Origin: Pseudomonas syringae
GTDB taxonomy: Bacteria; Pseudomonadota; Gammaproteobacteria; Pseudomonadales; Pseudomonadaceae
DNA length: 64,000 nucleotides
Assembly (NCBI RefSeq): GCF_023278085.1
Contig: NZ_CP066265.1
Span: 5,421,501-5,485,500 of the forward strand
Direction: 5' to 3'
Shown: one piece after another, positions 1 to 10,453 of the stretch
Position numbering within the stretch: the stretch's first letter is position 1
Layout: each line of letters starts with the position of its first letter
Notes under the pieces: model-generated
Told to the model about the DNA's origin: nothing
Databases searched by the model: none
What the model saw: the letters and a program-made list of their open reading frames with translations, nothing else
Position numbers and translations under genes: made by a program

Positions 1-974
<974 letters not shown>

Positions 975-1047
975 CGCAACTGCTCCTCTGATGTCGGTCG
1001 CCATAATCAATAACTTGGCATAATTTGTGCCGACAAAATGCGCGCAG

Positions 1048-1076
1048 AGTATAGGGGCGGTTCAGCCCCTATTCAA
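1048..1076 (-). promoter_or_regulatory. Sigma-70-type promoter of the atp operon
   Basis: On the minus strand TTGAAT (1076-1071) and TATACT (1053-1048) are separated by exactly 17 bp. The spacer holds an inverted repeat, AGGGGC-N6-GCCCCT, so the -10/-35 pair flanks a small dyad. It faces atpI (start at 974) and sits between atpI and the parB stop at 1121. The dyad could be an operator or a weak hairpin ending parB transcription; only the promoter hexamers are clear. Confidence 0.6.
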
Positions 1077-1120
1077 CAGTCGGGTAGTGATTTCCGACTA
1101 TACGCTACAGAGCAATTGTT

Positions 1121-1993
1121 TCAGCGGATGTGGGCAAGCACACCTTGAAGCTCATCCAGCGAGTTATAACGGATCACCAGTTGACCCTTGCCCTTCTGCC
1201 CATGGCGGATTTGCACCGCAGAGCCCAGACGCTCGGCCAGACGCTGTTCGAGCCGACTGATATCCGGATCCGCCTTGGCCGGTTCTGCTGCCTCCGGTTT
1301 GCCGCTCAGCCACTGCCTGACCAGCGCTTCGGTCTGGCGTACGGTCAGCCCGCGTGCGACAACGTGTCGCGCCCCTTCGACCTGCCTGTCTTCACCCAGA
1401 CCAAGCAACGCTCTGGCATGGCCCATTTCGAGATCGCCATGCGACAGCATGGTCTTGATGACTTCAGGCAAGGCAATCAGACGTAACAAATTCGCCACAC
1501 TGACCCGCGATTTGCCGACGGCATCCGCAACCTGCTGCTGGGTCAGTTGAAATTCTTGCTGCAAGCGCTGCAACGCCATGGCTTCTTCGATCGGATTCAG
1601 GTCTTCGCGCTGAATATTCTCGATCAGCGCCATCGCAATCGCGGTTTCATCCGGTACATCGCGAACCATCGCCGGAATCGTTTCGACGCCAGCCTGCTGA
1701 CTCGCCCGCCAGCGACGCTCACCGGCGATGATTTCAAAACGGTTGTTGCCAACAGGACGAACCACGATCGGCTGCATCACGCCTTGCGACTTGATCGACT
1801 GCGCGAGTTCTTCCAGTGCCTGCGGGTCCATGTCACGGCGCGGCTGGTACTTGCCGCGCTGGATCAGGTCCAGCGGCAGATGCTGCAACTCACTTGGCGG
1901 AGCCTTGACGGCCTGCTCTTCCAGCGAACTGACGGTTGGACTGCTCAGAAGTGCGTCCAACCCACGTCCGAGACCTCGTTTCTTGACGGCCAT
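1121..1993 (-). CDS. parB: Chromosome-partitioning protein ParB (Spo0J family)
   Basis: CTP-dependent DNA clamp that loads at parS sites and spreads, working with ParA to segregate the origin. 290 residues, the usual size. The N-terminus (MAVKKRGLGRGLDALL) is the typical ParA-contacting peptide. The CTP-binding region carries GERRWRASQQAG (about residues 91-102) and ENIQREDLNPIEEA; the helix-turn-helix follows (LTQQQVADAVGKSRVSVANL). The C-terminus (LVIRYNSLDELQGVLAHI) is the dimerisation zipper. It lies 9 nt after parA in one operon, and two matching parS sites are in recF, 11-12 kb away across oriC. Confidence 0.97.
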   Translation of the reverse strand: MAVKKRGLGRGLDALLSSPTVSSLEEQAVKAPPSELQHLPLDLIQRGKYQPRRDMDPQALEELAQSIKSQGVMQPIVVRPVGNNRFEIIAGERRWRASQQAGVETIPAMVRDVPDETAIAMALIENIQREDLNPIEEAMALQRLQQEFQLTQQQVADAVGKSRVSVANLLRLIALPEVIKTMLSHGDLEMGHARALLGLGEDRQVEGARHVVARGLTVRQTEALVRQWLSGKPEAAEPAKADPDISRLEQRLAERLGSAVQIRHGQKGKGQLVIRYNSLDELQGVLAHIR

Positions 1994-2002
1994 GGGAATT
2001 CC

Positions 2003-2794
2003 TTAGGTTGGCTGAGCGGTTTTCGCGCCGCGACGTTGACGACGAACCAGTTCACTTGCCAGCGCCAGATACGCCAGGGCGCCACGAGAAGATTTGTCAT
2101 AGGCCAGCACCGGCATGCCGAAACTCGGCGCCTCGGCCAGCCTGATGTTCCTCGGGATCACGGTGTCGTAGAGCTGCTCGCCAAAGTGTTCCTTGAGCTG
2201 CGCGGAAACATCGTTGATCAGGCTCAGACGCGGATCATACATGGTGCGCAGCAGACCTTCGATCTTCAACTGCGGGTTGAGCAATTCGGCGATGCGCTTG
2301 ATGTTATCCACAAGGTCACTCAGACCTTCCAGCGCGAAGTACTCGCACTGCATGGGGATAATCACGCCGTCAGCTGCAACCAGTGCGTTCAGCGTCAGCA
2401 TCGACAGTGACGGTGGACAGTCGATCAGAATGTAGTCGTAGTTTTCACGGATCGGCGCCAGCGCATTGCGCAGACGGCTCTCTTTCATCTGCATTTCGAG
2501 CAGCACCACTTCGCCCGCCGTCAGATCGCGGTTGGCCGGAAGCAGTTGATAACCACCGTGCTCTGAAAACTGCATGGCCTCGCCCAGATCGCATTCGCCG
2601 ATCAACAGGTCGTAGACCGAGTTTTCCAGGTTGTGTTTATCCACACCGCTGCCCATGGTCGCATTGCCCTGGGGATCGAGATCGATCAACAGCACACGGC
2701 GCTTGGTCGCGACCAGCGACGCAGCGAGGTTGATGCATGTGGTGGTCTTGCCGACCCCACCTTTCTGGTTCGCTATCGCGAATACCTTAGCCAT
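2003..2794 (-). CDS. parA: Chromosome-partitioning ATPase ParA (Soj)
   Basis: Deviant Walker-type ATPase that binds DNA non-specifically when ATP-bound and is driven off by ParB, moving origins apart. 263 residues. The deviant Walker A motif KGGVGKTTTCINLAAS is at residues 11-26, switch I LIDLDPQGNATMGSG near 36-50, and Walker B YDYILIDCPPSLSMLTLNAL near residue 118. No N-terminal helix-turn-helix, so it is the chromosomal (not plasmid type Ia) form. It sits 18 nt after rsmG and before parB; the gene contains two perfect DnaA 9-mers (2304 and 2637), noted elsewhere. Confidence 0.97.
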   Translation of the reverse strand: MAKVFAIANQKGGVGKTTTCINLAASLVATKRRVLLIDLDPQGNATMGSGVDKHNLENSVYDLLIGECDLGEAMQFSEHGGYQLLPANRDLTAGEVVLLEMQMKESRLRNALAPIRENYDYILIDCPPSLSMLTLNALVAADGVIIPMQCEYFALEGLSDLVDNIKRIAELLNPQLKIEGLLRTMYDPRLSLINDVSAQLKEHFGEQLYDTVIPRNIRLAEAPSFGMPVLAYDKSSRGALAYLALASELVRRQRRGAKTAQPT

Positions 2795-2812
2795 TCTTGC
2801 TTGTGTTCCCAG

Positions 2813-3457
2813 TCATGCCGTGCGGCGCAGTATCAGCAGATGGCGTTGGCCTTGGCAACCCGGAACGGTCAAGGCGTGTGCGCTATCGAGGTGAAAATCC
2901 GAGGGCAATGCTACCAGCTCATCGGCAGGATGCAGACCTTTCATCGCCAACCATCGTGTATTGGCATCGCCCATGTGACGAGTCCAACCGGCGAAGTCTT
3001 CAAGGCTGCTGAACGCCCGGGAGATGATCCCGTCGAACGGCACCTCAGGCTGATAATTTTCTGCACGGCTGTGGATAACTTCAAGATTGTCCAGTTTCAG
3101 CTCCAGTTTGACCTGCGTCTGAAACCGGGTCTTCTTGCCGTTGCTGTCCAGCAGCGAAACATTTCGCTCCGGAAACAGGATGGCCATGGGAATGCCAGGC
3201 ATTCCACCGCCGCTGCCGACGTCCATCCAGCGCGTGCCTTCGATGAAGCGCACTACGCTGAGGCTGTCGAGCAGATGTCTCGATACCATTTCATCCGGAT
3301 TGCGTACTGCGGTCAGGTTGTAAGCCTTGTTCCACTTGATCAACAGCGCCAGGTAGGCCAGCAATTGGTCATGCTGCACCGGAGATAACTCTATCCCCAA
3401 CTCGCGGGCACCGGTGGATAACTCTTGGGCGTGTTGCGGGGTGACCATAGAACTCAA
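2813..3457 (-). CDS. rsmG: 16S rRNA m7G527 methyltransferase RsmG (GidB)
   Basis: Methylates N7 of G527 in 16S rRNA using S-adenosylmethionine; loss commonly gives low-level streptomycin resistance. 214 residues. The SAM-binding loop [15 protein letters not shown] (about residues 79-93) and FIEGTRWMD before it are clear, as is the N-terminal [14 protein letters not shown]. The start is TTG at 3457, overlapping the mnmG stop by 4 nt; an ATG at 3448 ([10 protein letters not shown]) is an alternative that would give 211 residues. Co-transcribed with mnmG, parA and parB. Confidence 0.95.
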   Translation of the reverse strand: MSSMVTPQHAQELSTGARELGIELSPVQHDQLLAYLALLIKWNKAYNLTAVRNPDEMVSRHLLDSLSVVRFIEGTRWMDVGSGGGMPGIPMAILFPERNVSLLDSNGKKTRFQTQVKLELKLDNLEVIHSRAENYQPEVPFDGIISRAFSSLEDFAGWTRHMGDANTRWLAMKGLHPADELVALPSDFHLDSAHALTVPGCQGQRHLLILRRTA

Positions 3458-5349
3458 GCGCTTTGCTCCAACTGACGGCCCGCGCCGCGTTTTTTCAAAT
3501 GAATCATCAACAGCGATATCGCCGCAGGCGTGACACCCGGGATGCGTGAAGCTTGCCCAAGTGTTTCTGGCCGGGTTATCCCCAGCTTGCTCTGAATTTC
3601 TTTCGACAGACCGGAAATACCGGCGTAGTCGATGTCTTCCGGCAAGCGGGTATCTTCACTGGCACGCAACCGGGCGATTTCATCCTGCTGCCGGTCAATG
3701 TACCCGGCGTATTTTGTCTTGATCTCGACCTGCTCGGCCACTAACGGATCACTGCAGCCCTGGCCAGTAATGGCGATCAGGCTGGCATAGTCGATTTCCG
3801 GACGTGTCAGCAGGTTGAGCAGATTGTATTCATGGGTCAGCGGCGTACCAAAGTGCGCGGCAATCGCGTCGCCCTGCTCGGTTCCGGGACGAACCCAGGT
3901 ACTTTTCAGCCGCTGTTCTTCGAGTTCGATGCTTTCGCGTTTGGTGCAGAACGCAGCCCAGCGGGCATCGTCGACCAGACCCAGCTCGCGACCTTTTTCA
4001 GTCAGGCGCAGATCGGCGTTGTCTTCGCGCAGGATCAGACGGTACTCCGCACGCGAAGTAAACATCCGGTAGGGCTCCTGGGTACCCAGCGTAATCAGGT
4101 CATCGACCAGTACACCGATGTACGCTTCGTCGCGACGCGGGCACCAGCTGTCTTTGCCTTGTGCACGCAGCGCAGCGTTGGTTCCGGCCAGCAGACCTTG
4201 AGCGCCAGCCTCTTCGTAACCCGTGGTGCCGTTGATCTGCCCAGCAAAGAACAAACCACCAATCACCTTGGTTTCCAGGCTGTATTTCAGATCGCGTGGG
4301 TCGAAATAGTCGTACTCGATGGCGTAACCAGGGCGAACGATGTGAGCGTTTTCCATCCCGCGGATCGAACGCACGATCTGCAATTGGACATCGAACGGCA
4401 ACGACGTGGATATGCCGTTTGGATAAAGCTCGTGAGTGGTCAGCCCTTCAGGTTCGATGAAGACCTGATGGCTTTCCTTATCGGCAAAGCGATGAATCTT
4501 GTCTTCGATCGACGGGCAGTAACGCGGGCCAATCCCTTCGATCACACCGGAATACATTGGCGACCGATCAAGGTTGGCCGCGATGATTTCGTGAGTGCGC
4601 GCGTTGGTGTGGGTAATCCAGCAGCTGACCTGTGGCGGATGCTGTTCCTTGGAACCGAGAAACGACATGACCGGAATCGGCGTATCACCCGGTTGCTCGG
4701 TCATGACCGAAAAATCGACAGAACGCCCGTCAATACGCGGCGGGGTTCCGGTTTTCAATCGTCCAACACGTAGTGGAAGCTCACGCAGGCGTTGAGCGAG
4801 CGCGATCGACGGCGGATCGCCTGCCCGACCACCCGAATAATTCTGCATGCCAATGTGGATAAGTCCGCCAAGGAACGTGCCGGTCGTCAACACGACAGAG
4901 TCGGCAAAGATGCGCATGCCCATCTGGGTTACCACACCACGAACCTGATCCTGCTCGACGATCAAGTCATCACAGGCTTGCTGAAATATCCACAGGTTCG
5001 GCTGGTTTTCGAGAGTTTCGCGAATAGCGGCCTTGTACAGCACGCGGTCTGCCTGGGCACGGGTAGCTCGTACGGCCGGGCCTTTGCGGCTGTTTAGCAC
5101 ACGAAACTGGATACCACCCTTGTCGGTAGCCATCGCCATGGCTCCGCCGAGCGCGTCGATTTCTTTGACCAGATGGCTTTTACCGATGCCACCGATGGCA
5201 GGGTTGCAGCTCATCTGACCGAGCGTCTCCACGTTATGCGTCAACAGCAGGGTTTTGACGCCCATGCGTGCCGACGCCAGTGCGGCCTCGGTACCGGCAT
5301 GACCGCCACCGATGACGATCACTTCAAAACGGGAAGGGAAATCCACCAC
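3454..5349 (-). CDS. mnmG: tRNA U34 carboxymethylaminomethyl-modification enzyme MnmG (GidA)
   Basis: FAD enzyme that with MnmE installs the 5-carboxymethylaminomethyl group on wobble uridine 34 of certain tRNAs. 631 residues, the family length. The FAD dinucleotide-binding motif [19 protein letters not shown] begins at residue 11; conserved [20 protein letters not shown] and the GidA signature [11 protein letters not shown] follow, and the C-terminal helical domain that contacts MnmE and tRNA carries YAGYIDRQQ. First gene of the leftward mnmG-rsmG-parA-parB run, reading away from the origin-like region 5350-5941. Its partner mnmE lies just across that region on the same strand. Confidence 0.98.
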   Translation of the reverse strand: MVDFPSRFEVIVIGGGHAGTEAALASARMGVKTLLLTHNVETLGQMSCNPAIGGIGKSHLVKEIDALGGAMAMATDKGGIQFRVLNSRKGPAVRATRAQADRVLYKAAIRETLENQPNLWIFQQACDDLIVEQDQVRGVVTQMGMRIFADSVVLTTGTFLGGLIHIGMQNYSGGRAGDPPSIALAQRLRELPLRVGRLKTGTPPRIDGRSVDFSVMTEQPGDTPIPVMSFLGSKEQHPPQVSCWITHTNARTHEIIAANLDRSPMYSGVIEGIGPRYCPSIEDKIHRFADKESHQVFIEPEGLTTHELYPNGISTSLPFDVQLQIVRSIRGMENAHIVRPGYAIEYDYFDPRDLKYSLETKVIGGLFFAGQINGTTGYEEAGAQGLLAGTNAALRAQGKDSWCPRRDEAYIGVLVDDLITLGTQEPYRMFTSRAEYRLILREDNADLRLTEKGRELGLVDDARWAAFCTKRESIELEEQRLKSTWVRPGTEQGDAIAAHFGTPLTHEYNLLNLLTRPEIDYASLIAITGQGCSDPLVAEQVEIKTKYAGYIDRQQDEIARLRASEDTRLPEDIDYAGISGLSKEIQSKLGITRPETLGQASRIPGVTPAAISLLMIHLKKRGAGRQLEQSA

Positions 5350-5941
5350 GCACCTCGTGCCTGTTGTCGATGAGAAATTGGGATAGCTGACAAGTATAGG
5401 GACTTACCCCACCTGAATGAAACCCGTTGGACAAAATTTAACCAGCTGTGGAAAACTCGCGAATAAAGAAAATAAAAAAGAAAGAAAGTTTATAAAGCTT
5501 TGTTTTTATGTTTATTCTTACTGAGCACCGTTTCTGTGGATAGATCGCTACAAGCCTTTATTTACAATGTGTACAGCGATTCAAAAGTCTGTGTTCATGT
5601 GCGGATGAGAGGCTTGGATAACCGTCCTGAGCCTGTTGATAAAAGTGCCACTTGTCCACAGGGCGGTTTATCTTCAGGTTTGCCCCCTGCTTACCCACCG
5701 AGCTGAAGGGCAGTTATTCACAGGGCTTAATTCACAAAAAAGCACGCAAAAGGCTAAAAAAAGGACGAGCCCATCCATTTCGCGGCGTCGTTTGCGCGCA
5801 AAAGCAGGTGGGTTGAGAAGAAATGAAGGGAGTGTATTGTCCGTGTGTGGACAAAATAGCGTCTGATAAAGGCGCTTAAACACACACGGCGGCATGACCT
5901 GAAGCGGTCATACCTCACGGTTATTGATGAGAGCGGGTCGC
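5350..5941. other. Second origin-like intergenic region (mnmG-mnmE)
   Basis: 592 bp without a gene. It has an AT-rich block (about 5460-5520, with AAATAAAAAAGAAAGAAAG and TATAAAGC) and degenerate DnaA boxes: TGTGGATAG at 5535-5543, TTGTCCACA at 5652-5660, TTATTCACA at 5714-5722 and TGTGGACAA at 5846-5854. The 20-mer TGTGTACAGCGATTCAAAAG at 5568-5587 recurs exactly at 10148-10167 in the dnaA-side origin, in the same order relative to an AT-rich block and a TGTGGATA box, so the two regions look like diverged copies. From general knowledge, Pseudomonas has been described with two origin-type regions a few kilobases apart; only the dnaA-side copy here has perfect boxes. It also must hold the mnmG promoter. 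Confidence 0.6.
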
Positions 5942-7312
5942 TTATTTGCCAATGCAGAAGCTGGAGAAGATTCTGCCCAGCAGGTCATCTGAACTGAATG
6001 CGCCGGTAATCTCGCCAAGCGCCTGTTGGGCCTGACGCAGGTCTTCGGCCAACAGCTCTCCAGCGCCGGCCAGAGTCAGCTGCGCCCTGCCGTGCTCCAG
6101 AGAGTCACTGGCATGGCGCAGCGCCTCGAGGTGGCGTCGACGAGCGCTGAAGCTGCTTTCAGAGGTCTGCTCGTAACCCATGCAGGCTTTGAGGTGTTCA
6201 CGGAGCAATTCCAGTCCCTCACCACCCGACCTGGCGCTAAGGCTGAGCGTGACGTGGCCATCGTCCCCTGTGAACAGGCCTACGCTATCGCCGCTCAGGT
6301 CAGACTTGTTGCGGATCAGCGTGACCTTGGCAGGGTCCGGGCGCTGCTCCAGAAACTCTGGCCACAGTGCAAAGGGATCTGCCGCCTCCGGTGCTGTGGC
6401 ATCCACCACCAGCAGAATTCTGTCTGCCTCTCCAATGGCCTTGAGCGCCCGTTGCACGCCAATCATTTCCACCTGATCTTCAGTGTTGCGCAGGCCTGCG
6501 GTGTCGACCACATGAAGAGGCATGCCATCAATGTGGATATGTTCACGCAGGACATCGCGGGTGGTGCCGGCAATCTCGGTAACGATTGCCGCTTCCCTGC
6601 CCGCCAGGGCATTCAGCAGGCTTGATTTACCTGCATTGGGACGACCGGCAATCACGACGGTCATGCCGTCACGCAACAAGGCGCCCTGCCCGGCTTCGCG
6701 CAGCACTGTGGATAACTCCAAACGCACGTCATCGAGCATATTGAGTACATGCCCGTCCGCAAGGAAGTCGATTTCCTCTTCCGGAAAGTCGATGGCCGCC
6801 TCCACATAGATACGCAGGCTGATCAATTTTTCAGTCAAGTTATCCACACGCTGTGAAAAAGCGCCTTGCAGCGAGCGCAATGCATTGCGCGCTGCCTGTG
6901 CAGAACTTGCCTCGATCAAGTCAGCGATTGCCTCAGCCTGGGCCAGATCGAGCTTGTCGTTCAGAAATGCACGCTCGCTGAATTCACCTGGACGAGCCAG
7001 ACGACTGCCCAATTGCAGGCAGCGCTGCAGCAGCATGTCCAGAACGATCGGGCCGCCGTGGCCTTGAAGTTCCAGTACGTCCTCGCCGGTGAATGAATTC
7101 GGACCGGGAAAATACAGCGCAATGCCCTCATCGAGCACTTCACCTGCGCCATCGGAGAAAGGACCGTAATGCGCGAAGCGCGGTTTGGGCGTTCGGCCAA
7201 TAATTGCTTCAGCGGCCTTGCCAGCCAAAGGGCCCGAGATACGCACAATACCGACACCGCCCCGCCCTTGAGCAGTAGCAATGGCGGCGATGGTTTCACG
7301 AGGAACGTTCAT
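5942..7312 (-). CDS. mnmE: tRNA modification GTPase MnmE (TrmE)
   Basis: Potassium-activated GTPase that partners MnmG in wobble-uridine modification of tRNA. The start at 7312 gives [20 protein letters not shown], the normal N-terminus (456 residues); a longer frame adds 14 residues with no family support. The N-terminal folate-binding domain includes [19 protein letters not shown]; the G domain has the P-loop [16 protein letters not shown] (about 224-239), the GTTRD switch and NKSD; the C-terminal end CIGK carries the conserved cysteine. It follows yidC by 78 nt with a terminator between, and contains two perfect DnaA 9-mers (6707, 6840). Confidence 0.98.
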   Translation of the reverse strand: MNVPRETIAAIATAQGRGGVGIVRISGPLAGKAAEAIIGRTPKPRFAHYGPFSDGAGEVLDEGIALYFPGPNSFTGEDVLELQGHGGPIVLDMLLQRCLQLGSRLARPGEFSERAFLNDKLDLAQAEAIADLIEASSAQAARNALRSLQGAFSQRVDNLTEKLISLRIYVEAAIDFPEEEIDFLADGHVLNMLDDVRLELSTVLREAGQGALLRDGMTVVIAGRPNAGKSSLLNALAGREAAIVTEIAGTTRDVLREHIHIDGMPLHVVDTAGLRNTEDQVEMIGVQRALKAIGEADRILLVVDATAPEAADPFALWPEFLEQRPDPAKVTLIRNKSDLSGDSVGLFTGDDGHVTLSLSARSGGEGLELLREHLKACMGYEQTSESSFSARRRHLEALRHASDSLEHGRAQLTLAGAGELLAEDLRQAQQALGEITGAFSSDDLLGRIFSSFCIGK

Positions 7313-7341
7313 GGTCCGGCTCCTGGACAAATGGCGGATAG

Positions 7342-7366
7342 CAAAACGCCCCACGAGGGGGCGTCT
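7342..7366 (-). terminator. Rho-independent terminator after yidC
   Basis: Between the yidC stop (7391) and the mnmE start (7312). On the minus strand the stem is ACGCCCC with loop and GGGGCGT, followed by TTTTGC. The hairpin is strong but the T-run is short, so some read-through into mnmE is likely. Confidence 0.65.
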
Positions 7367-7390
7367 TGTATAACTTACTCACAGGTTAGA

Positions 7391-9076
7391 TCAGGCAGCT
7401 GCTTTCTTGGTAGCCGCTTCGATCTTGCGAGTGATGTATGCCTGCTGTGCGATCGACAGGGTGTTGTTCACAACCCAGTACAGAACCAGACCAGCAGGGA
7501 ACCACAGGAAGAAGAACGTGAAAATGATGGGCATCAATTTCATGACCTTGGCCTGCATCGGGTCCGGCGGAGTCGGGTTCAGACGCTGCTGGATAAACAT
7601 GGTCGCGCCCATGATGATCGGCAGGATAAAGAACGGGTCTTTGATCGACAGGTCGGTTATCCACAGAATCCACGGAGCCTGACGCATTTCCACGCTTTCC
7701 AGGAGTACCCAGTACAGCGAAAGGAAAACAGGCATCTGCACAAGAATAGGCAAGCATCCACCCAGCGGGTTGATCTTCTCTTTCTTGTACAACTCCATCA
7801 TCGCCTGGGACATTTTCTGACGATCATCGCCATGTTGTTCCTTCAGCACTGCGAGCTTCGGCGCCACGGCGCGCATACGGGCCATGGATTTGTAGCTGGC
7901 GGCAGACAGCGGGAAGAACAGACCTTTGATCAACATCGTCAGAACGATGATCGACCAGCCCCAGTTACCCAGGATCGCGTGGATATGTTGCAGCAGCCAG
8001 AAGATAGGCTGGGCAATGAACCACAGGAAACCGTAGTCGACTGTCAGCTCCAGACCTGGGGATAACTCTTTGAGTACCGCCTGGCTTTTTGGACCTGCGT
8101 ACAACGTGGCAGTGGTTTCACCTTGCGCACCTGGCGCAACCGACAAGGTCGGGCTGGTGAAGCCGATGATGTAATTGCCCTGGCTGTCTTTACGGGTCTG
8201 CACAAGGTTGGTGGCGTTGTGATCAGGAATCCACGCGGTCACGAAATAGTGCTGCAGCCATGCAACCCAGCCGCCCTGCACGGTTTCCTTGACCTGACCC
8301 TTGTCGATATCTTTCATCGACACTTTCTTGTACGGCTCGGCCGCCGTCCACAGTGCAGCACCCAGATAAGTGGCTGTACCGGTTGCGGTCGTCGACGAAG
8401 GATCGGCACTGGCGTCACGCTTCAACTGCGCGAACAGGTTACCGGCCCAAGGCTGAGCGCTCTGGTTATCCACAACATAGGTCATGACCAGATCGTACAG
8501 GCCGCGCTTGAACGTGAAGCGCTTTATGTAGTTGACGCCGTTTTCCGAGAATTTCAGCTCCACGACCATCGAATCCTGGCCGTCAGCCAGTTGATAAGTC
8601 TTTTGTGCGGAGGAATAAACCGGACGACCGGCTGGGCGTGCGTCAGGACCATTGGTGCCAGTCAGGCCGCTTTGTGCCAGAAAAGTACGTTCGCCGCCGT
8701 TATCGAACAGCTGAAACGGAACATCCGGGCGATCCTGACGGCGTGGATACAGCGGCAGACGAAGCTGCACAACGTCACCACCTACCGGATCGATCGCCAG
8801 ATCGAGCACGTCGGTCTTGACGTGGATAAGATCTTTGCTGGCTACGGCCGGAGTTTCAAGAGGTGCTGCGGCAGTGTTGGCCGTAGCGCTTGGAACATCG
8901 GCACTTGCAGAACCATTATTACCAGCAGCCGTGTCCGGTATGCCCGGTGCGGTGGTGCTGGCTGCAACATTCTGGGTCGGCATGGCAGCCTGACCATAGT
9001 CCTGGTTCCATTTAAGAACCCCGACGTAGGTCACGATTGCCAGGGCGACGATCAGGATCGTGCGTTTAATATCCAT
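7391..9076 (-). CDS. yidC: Membrane protein insertase YidC (Oxa1)
   Basis: Inner-membrane insertase that places proteins into the membrane alone or with SecYEG. 561 residues, typical for gammaproteobacteria. N-terminal membrane anchor TILIVALAIVTYVGVLKW, then a low-complexity Ala/Thr/Ser linker, a large periplasmic beta domain (about residues 80-350), and the conserved core with IHAILGNWGWSIIVLTMLIKG, the cytoplasmic hairpin MARMRAVAPKLAVLKEQHGD, NPLGGCLPILVQMPVFLSLY, and C-terminal segments with FFLWFPAGLVLYWVVNNT. It begins 2 nt after the yidD stop in the rpmH-rnpA-yidD-yidC operon. Confidence 0.98.
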   Translation of the reverse strand: MDIKRTILIVALAIVTYVGVLKWNQDYGQAAMPTQNVAASTTAPGIPDTAAGNNGSASADVPSATANTAAAPLETPAVASKDLIHVKTDVLDLAIDPVGGDVVQLRLPLYPRRQDRPDVPFQLFDNGGERTFLAQSGLTGTNGPDARPAGRPVYSSAQKTYQLADGQDSMVVELKFSENGVNYIKRFTFKRGLYDLVMTYVVDNQSAQPWAGNLFAQLKRDASADPSSTTATGTATYLGAALWTAAEPYKKVSMKDIDKGQVKETVQGGWVAWLQHYFVTAWIPDHNATNLVQTRKDSQGNYIIGFTSPTLSVAPGAQGETTATLYAGPKSQAVLKELSPGLELTVDYGFLWFIAQPIFWLLQHIHAILGNWGWSIIVLTMLIKGLFFPLSAASYKSMARMRAVAPKLAVLKEQHGDDRQKMSQAMMELYKKEKINPLGGCLPILVQMPVFLSLYWVLLESVEMRQAPWILWITDLSIKDPFFILPIIMGATMFIQQRLNPTPPDPMQAKVMKLMPIIFTFFFLWFPAGLVLYWVVNNTLSIAQQAYITRKIEAATKKAAA

Positions 9077-9078
9077 GA

Positions 9079-9324
9079 TTACTCGGCCATCGAAGAAGAA
9101 CGGGAGGTGGGGACAGCTGGAACCGGGTCATAACCACCGGGATTCCACGGGTGACAGCGACCCAGGCGACGAATTGACAGCCAGCCACCGCGCAAAAGGC
9201 CATGATTCTCGATGGCTTCATACGCGTAGCAGGAGCAACTGGGGTAGAAACGACAGTGACTGGCCATCAGCGGGCTAATGGCATAGCGATAAAACTGGAT
9301 CGGAACGAGTGCCAGTTTACGCAT
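9079..9324 (-). CDS. yidD: Membrane protein insertion efficiency factor YidD
   Basis: Small membrane-associated protein (81 residues) that helps YidC-dependent insertion. The family motif [17 protein letters not shown] (about residues 27-43) and [24 protein letters not shown] are both present. Start ATG at 9324 overlaps the end of rnpA by 8 nt, the usual arrangement. The C-terminal tail after PVP is Ser-rich and variable, as in relatives. Confidence 0.95.
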   Translation of the reverse strand: MRKLALVPIQFYRYAISPLMASHCRFYPSCSCYAYEAIENHGLLRGGWLSIRRLGRCHPWNPGGYDPVPAVPTSRSSSMAE

Positions 9325-9718
9325 CTGGACTGTCTACCCCTGCAGGTTCGGAGTTTGCTTGCGGAATGGGTCGGCTACGCGCCAGACGTTTCCAGAGCTT
9401 GCCGAAATGCTGAATCAGTTCAGGGTTTTCTACGTCACCCAAACCTTTACGCGCGACGATAACGATATCCCAACCGACCAAACTGTCTTGGTGTTGGCGA
9501 AATGATTCGCGCATCAGGCGTTTCAAACGATTGCGCTCGACGGAGAGCTTGACGCTCTTTTTACCTATCACAAGCCCCAGACGGGGGTGATCAAGGTCGT
9601 TATCGCGCGCAAGGAGCAGGAGATTTTTCCCCGGAACCTTGCCGGTAGGGGAGTCAAAGACTGCCTTGAAATGCCGGGGTGTCAGCAAACGCTTTTCCCG
9701 ACTGAAGTCTCGACTCAC
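9317..9718 (-). CDS. rnpA: Ribonuclease P protein component
   Basis: Protein subunit of RNase P, which matures the 5' ends of tRNAs together with the RNA subunit. From a GTG at 9718 the product is 133 residues beginning (M)[20 protein letters not shown]. The RNR signature is [17 protein letters not shown], preceded by [18 protein letters not shown] purine-rich AAGGAGG abuts the GTG almost directly, so the exact start is unsettled; a longer frame running back through rpmH is not credible because it would overlap that gene. Located 16 nt after rpmH. Confidence 0.93.
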   Translation of the reverse strand: MSRDFSREKRLLTPRHFKAVFDSPTGKVPGKNLLLLARDNDLDHPRLGLVIGKKSVKLSVERNRLKRLMRESFRQHQDSLVGWDIVIVARKGLGDVENPELIQHFGKLWKRLARSRPIPQANSEPAGVDSPDA

Positions 9719-9734
9719 CTCCTTGGCCGGTTTA

Positions 9735-9869
9735 TCAAACTGCCAGACGCTTACGGCCTTTGGCACGACGACGCGAAAGGACTGCGCGACCGTTTTTGGT
9801 GGCCATACGTGCACGGAAACCGTGGGTGCGGGCGCGCTTGATGGTGCTGGGTTGGAAAGTACGTTTCAT
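9735..9869 (-). CDS. rpmH: 50S ribosomal protein L34
   Basis: 44-residue basic ribosomal protein read on the minus strand from ATG at 9869: [20 protein letters not shown], then [20 protein letters not shown] and RLAV. Sequence and length match bacterial L34 throughout. It is the first gene of the leftward rpmH-rnpA-yidD-yidC operon and borders oriC. It is too short for most ORF thresholds and was found by reading the gap between rnpA and the origin. Confidence 0.98.
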
Positions 9870-10453
9870 GGCGTGTTACCTGGTTCGTCCACTACGGGCC
9901 GGAATGGCCCCCGTTTTAAGAGACCGGGGATTCTAGAGAAAGCGGGCCCGCAGGTCAATTTCCAACCAGCTTTTCTTCATATACGTCTTTCAGGGGGTAT
10001 TCGACGTTCTGTCGTCACCTGAACACGCTTCGCGTCAGCTCAGTTATAGAAATAAAAGAAAGAGAGTATTTAAAGCTTCTTTATAGTGCTTATAACTCTT
10101 ACGCAGAGATTTTCTGTGGATAACTCTCTGAGAGCCATTAAAAATGGTGTGTACAGCGATTCAAAAGGTTGTCGAGAAACGGTGTTGTGCCTGTGCCGCA
10201 CTGTCGGAAAAGCTGTGCATGAAACAGGTATTTATCCACAGGCGAGTTACCCACAGGGTTTAGGGCTGACTTATGCAACGAGCTGATGCCATGTTATCCA
10301 CAGACCTTGAGCGACGACCGTTTGTCGTGTGGTCATCCTATAAATCGTTGATTTATAGCCCCCTGTGAGCAACCTACATGTGGATAAGTCGCCCTCGGAT
10401 CGTTACAATGGCGGCTGTTTTTGCCTCACCGGCTTTCAACTCAGGGGATATCC
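9870..10453. other. oriC: Chromosomal replication origin oriC (rpmH-dnaA)
   Basis: 584 bp between the divergent rpmH and dnaA genes, the usual place for the Pseudomonas origin. An AT-rich block (about 10038-10100, with GAAATAAAAGAAAGAGAG and TTTAAAGCTTC) is followed by perfect DnaA boxes at 10115-10123 (TGTGGATAA), 10232-10240 and 10294-10302 (TTATCCACA) and 10379-10387 (TGTGGATAA), plus the near match TTACCCACA at 10247-10255. The 20-mer at 10148-10167 is shared with the mnmG-mnmE region. The rpmH and dnaA promoters must also lie here; the two boxes closest to dnaA would suit autoregulation by DnaA. Confidence 0.9.
10115..10387. promoter_or_regulatory. DnaA-box array of oriC
   Basis: Four perfect consensus 9-mers in 273 bp: 10115 and 10379 in the TGTGGATAA orientation, 10232 and 10294 as TTATCCACA, with TTACCCACA at 10247 only 6 bp after the second box. 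The inverted outer boxes and paired inner boxes resemble a DnaA assembly platform next to the AT-rich unwinding element at about 10040-10100. The box at 10379 is 66 bp before the dnaA start codon. Confidence 0.85.
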
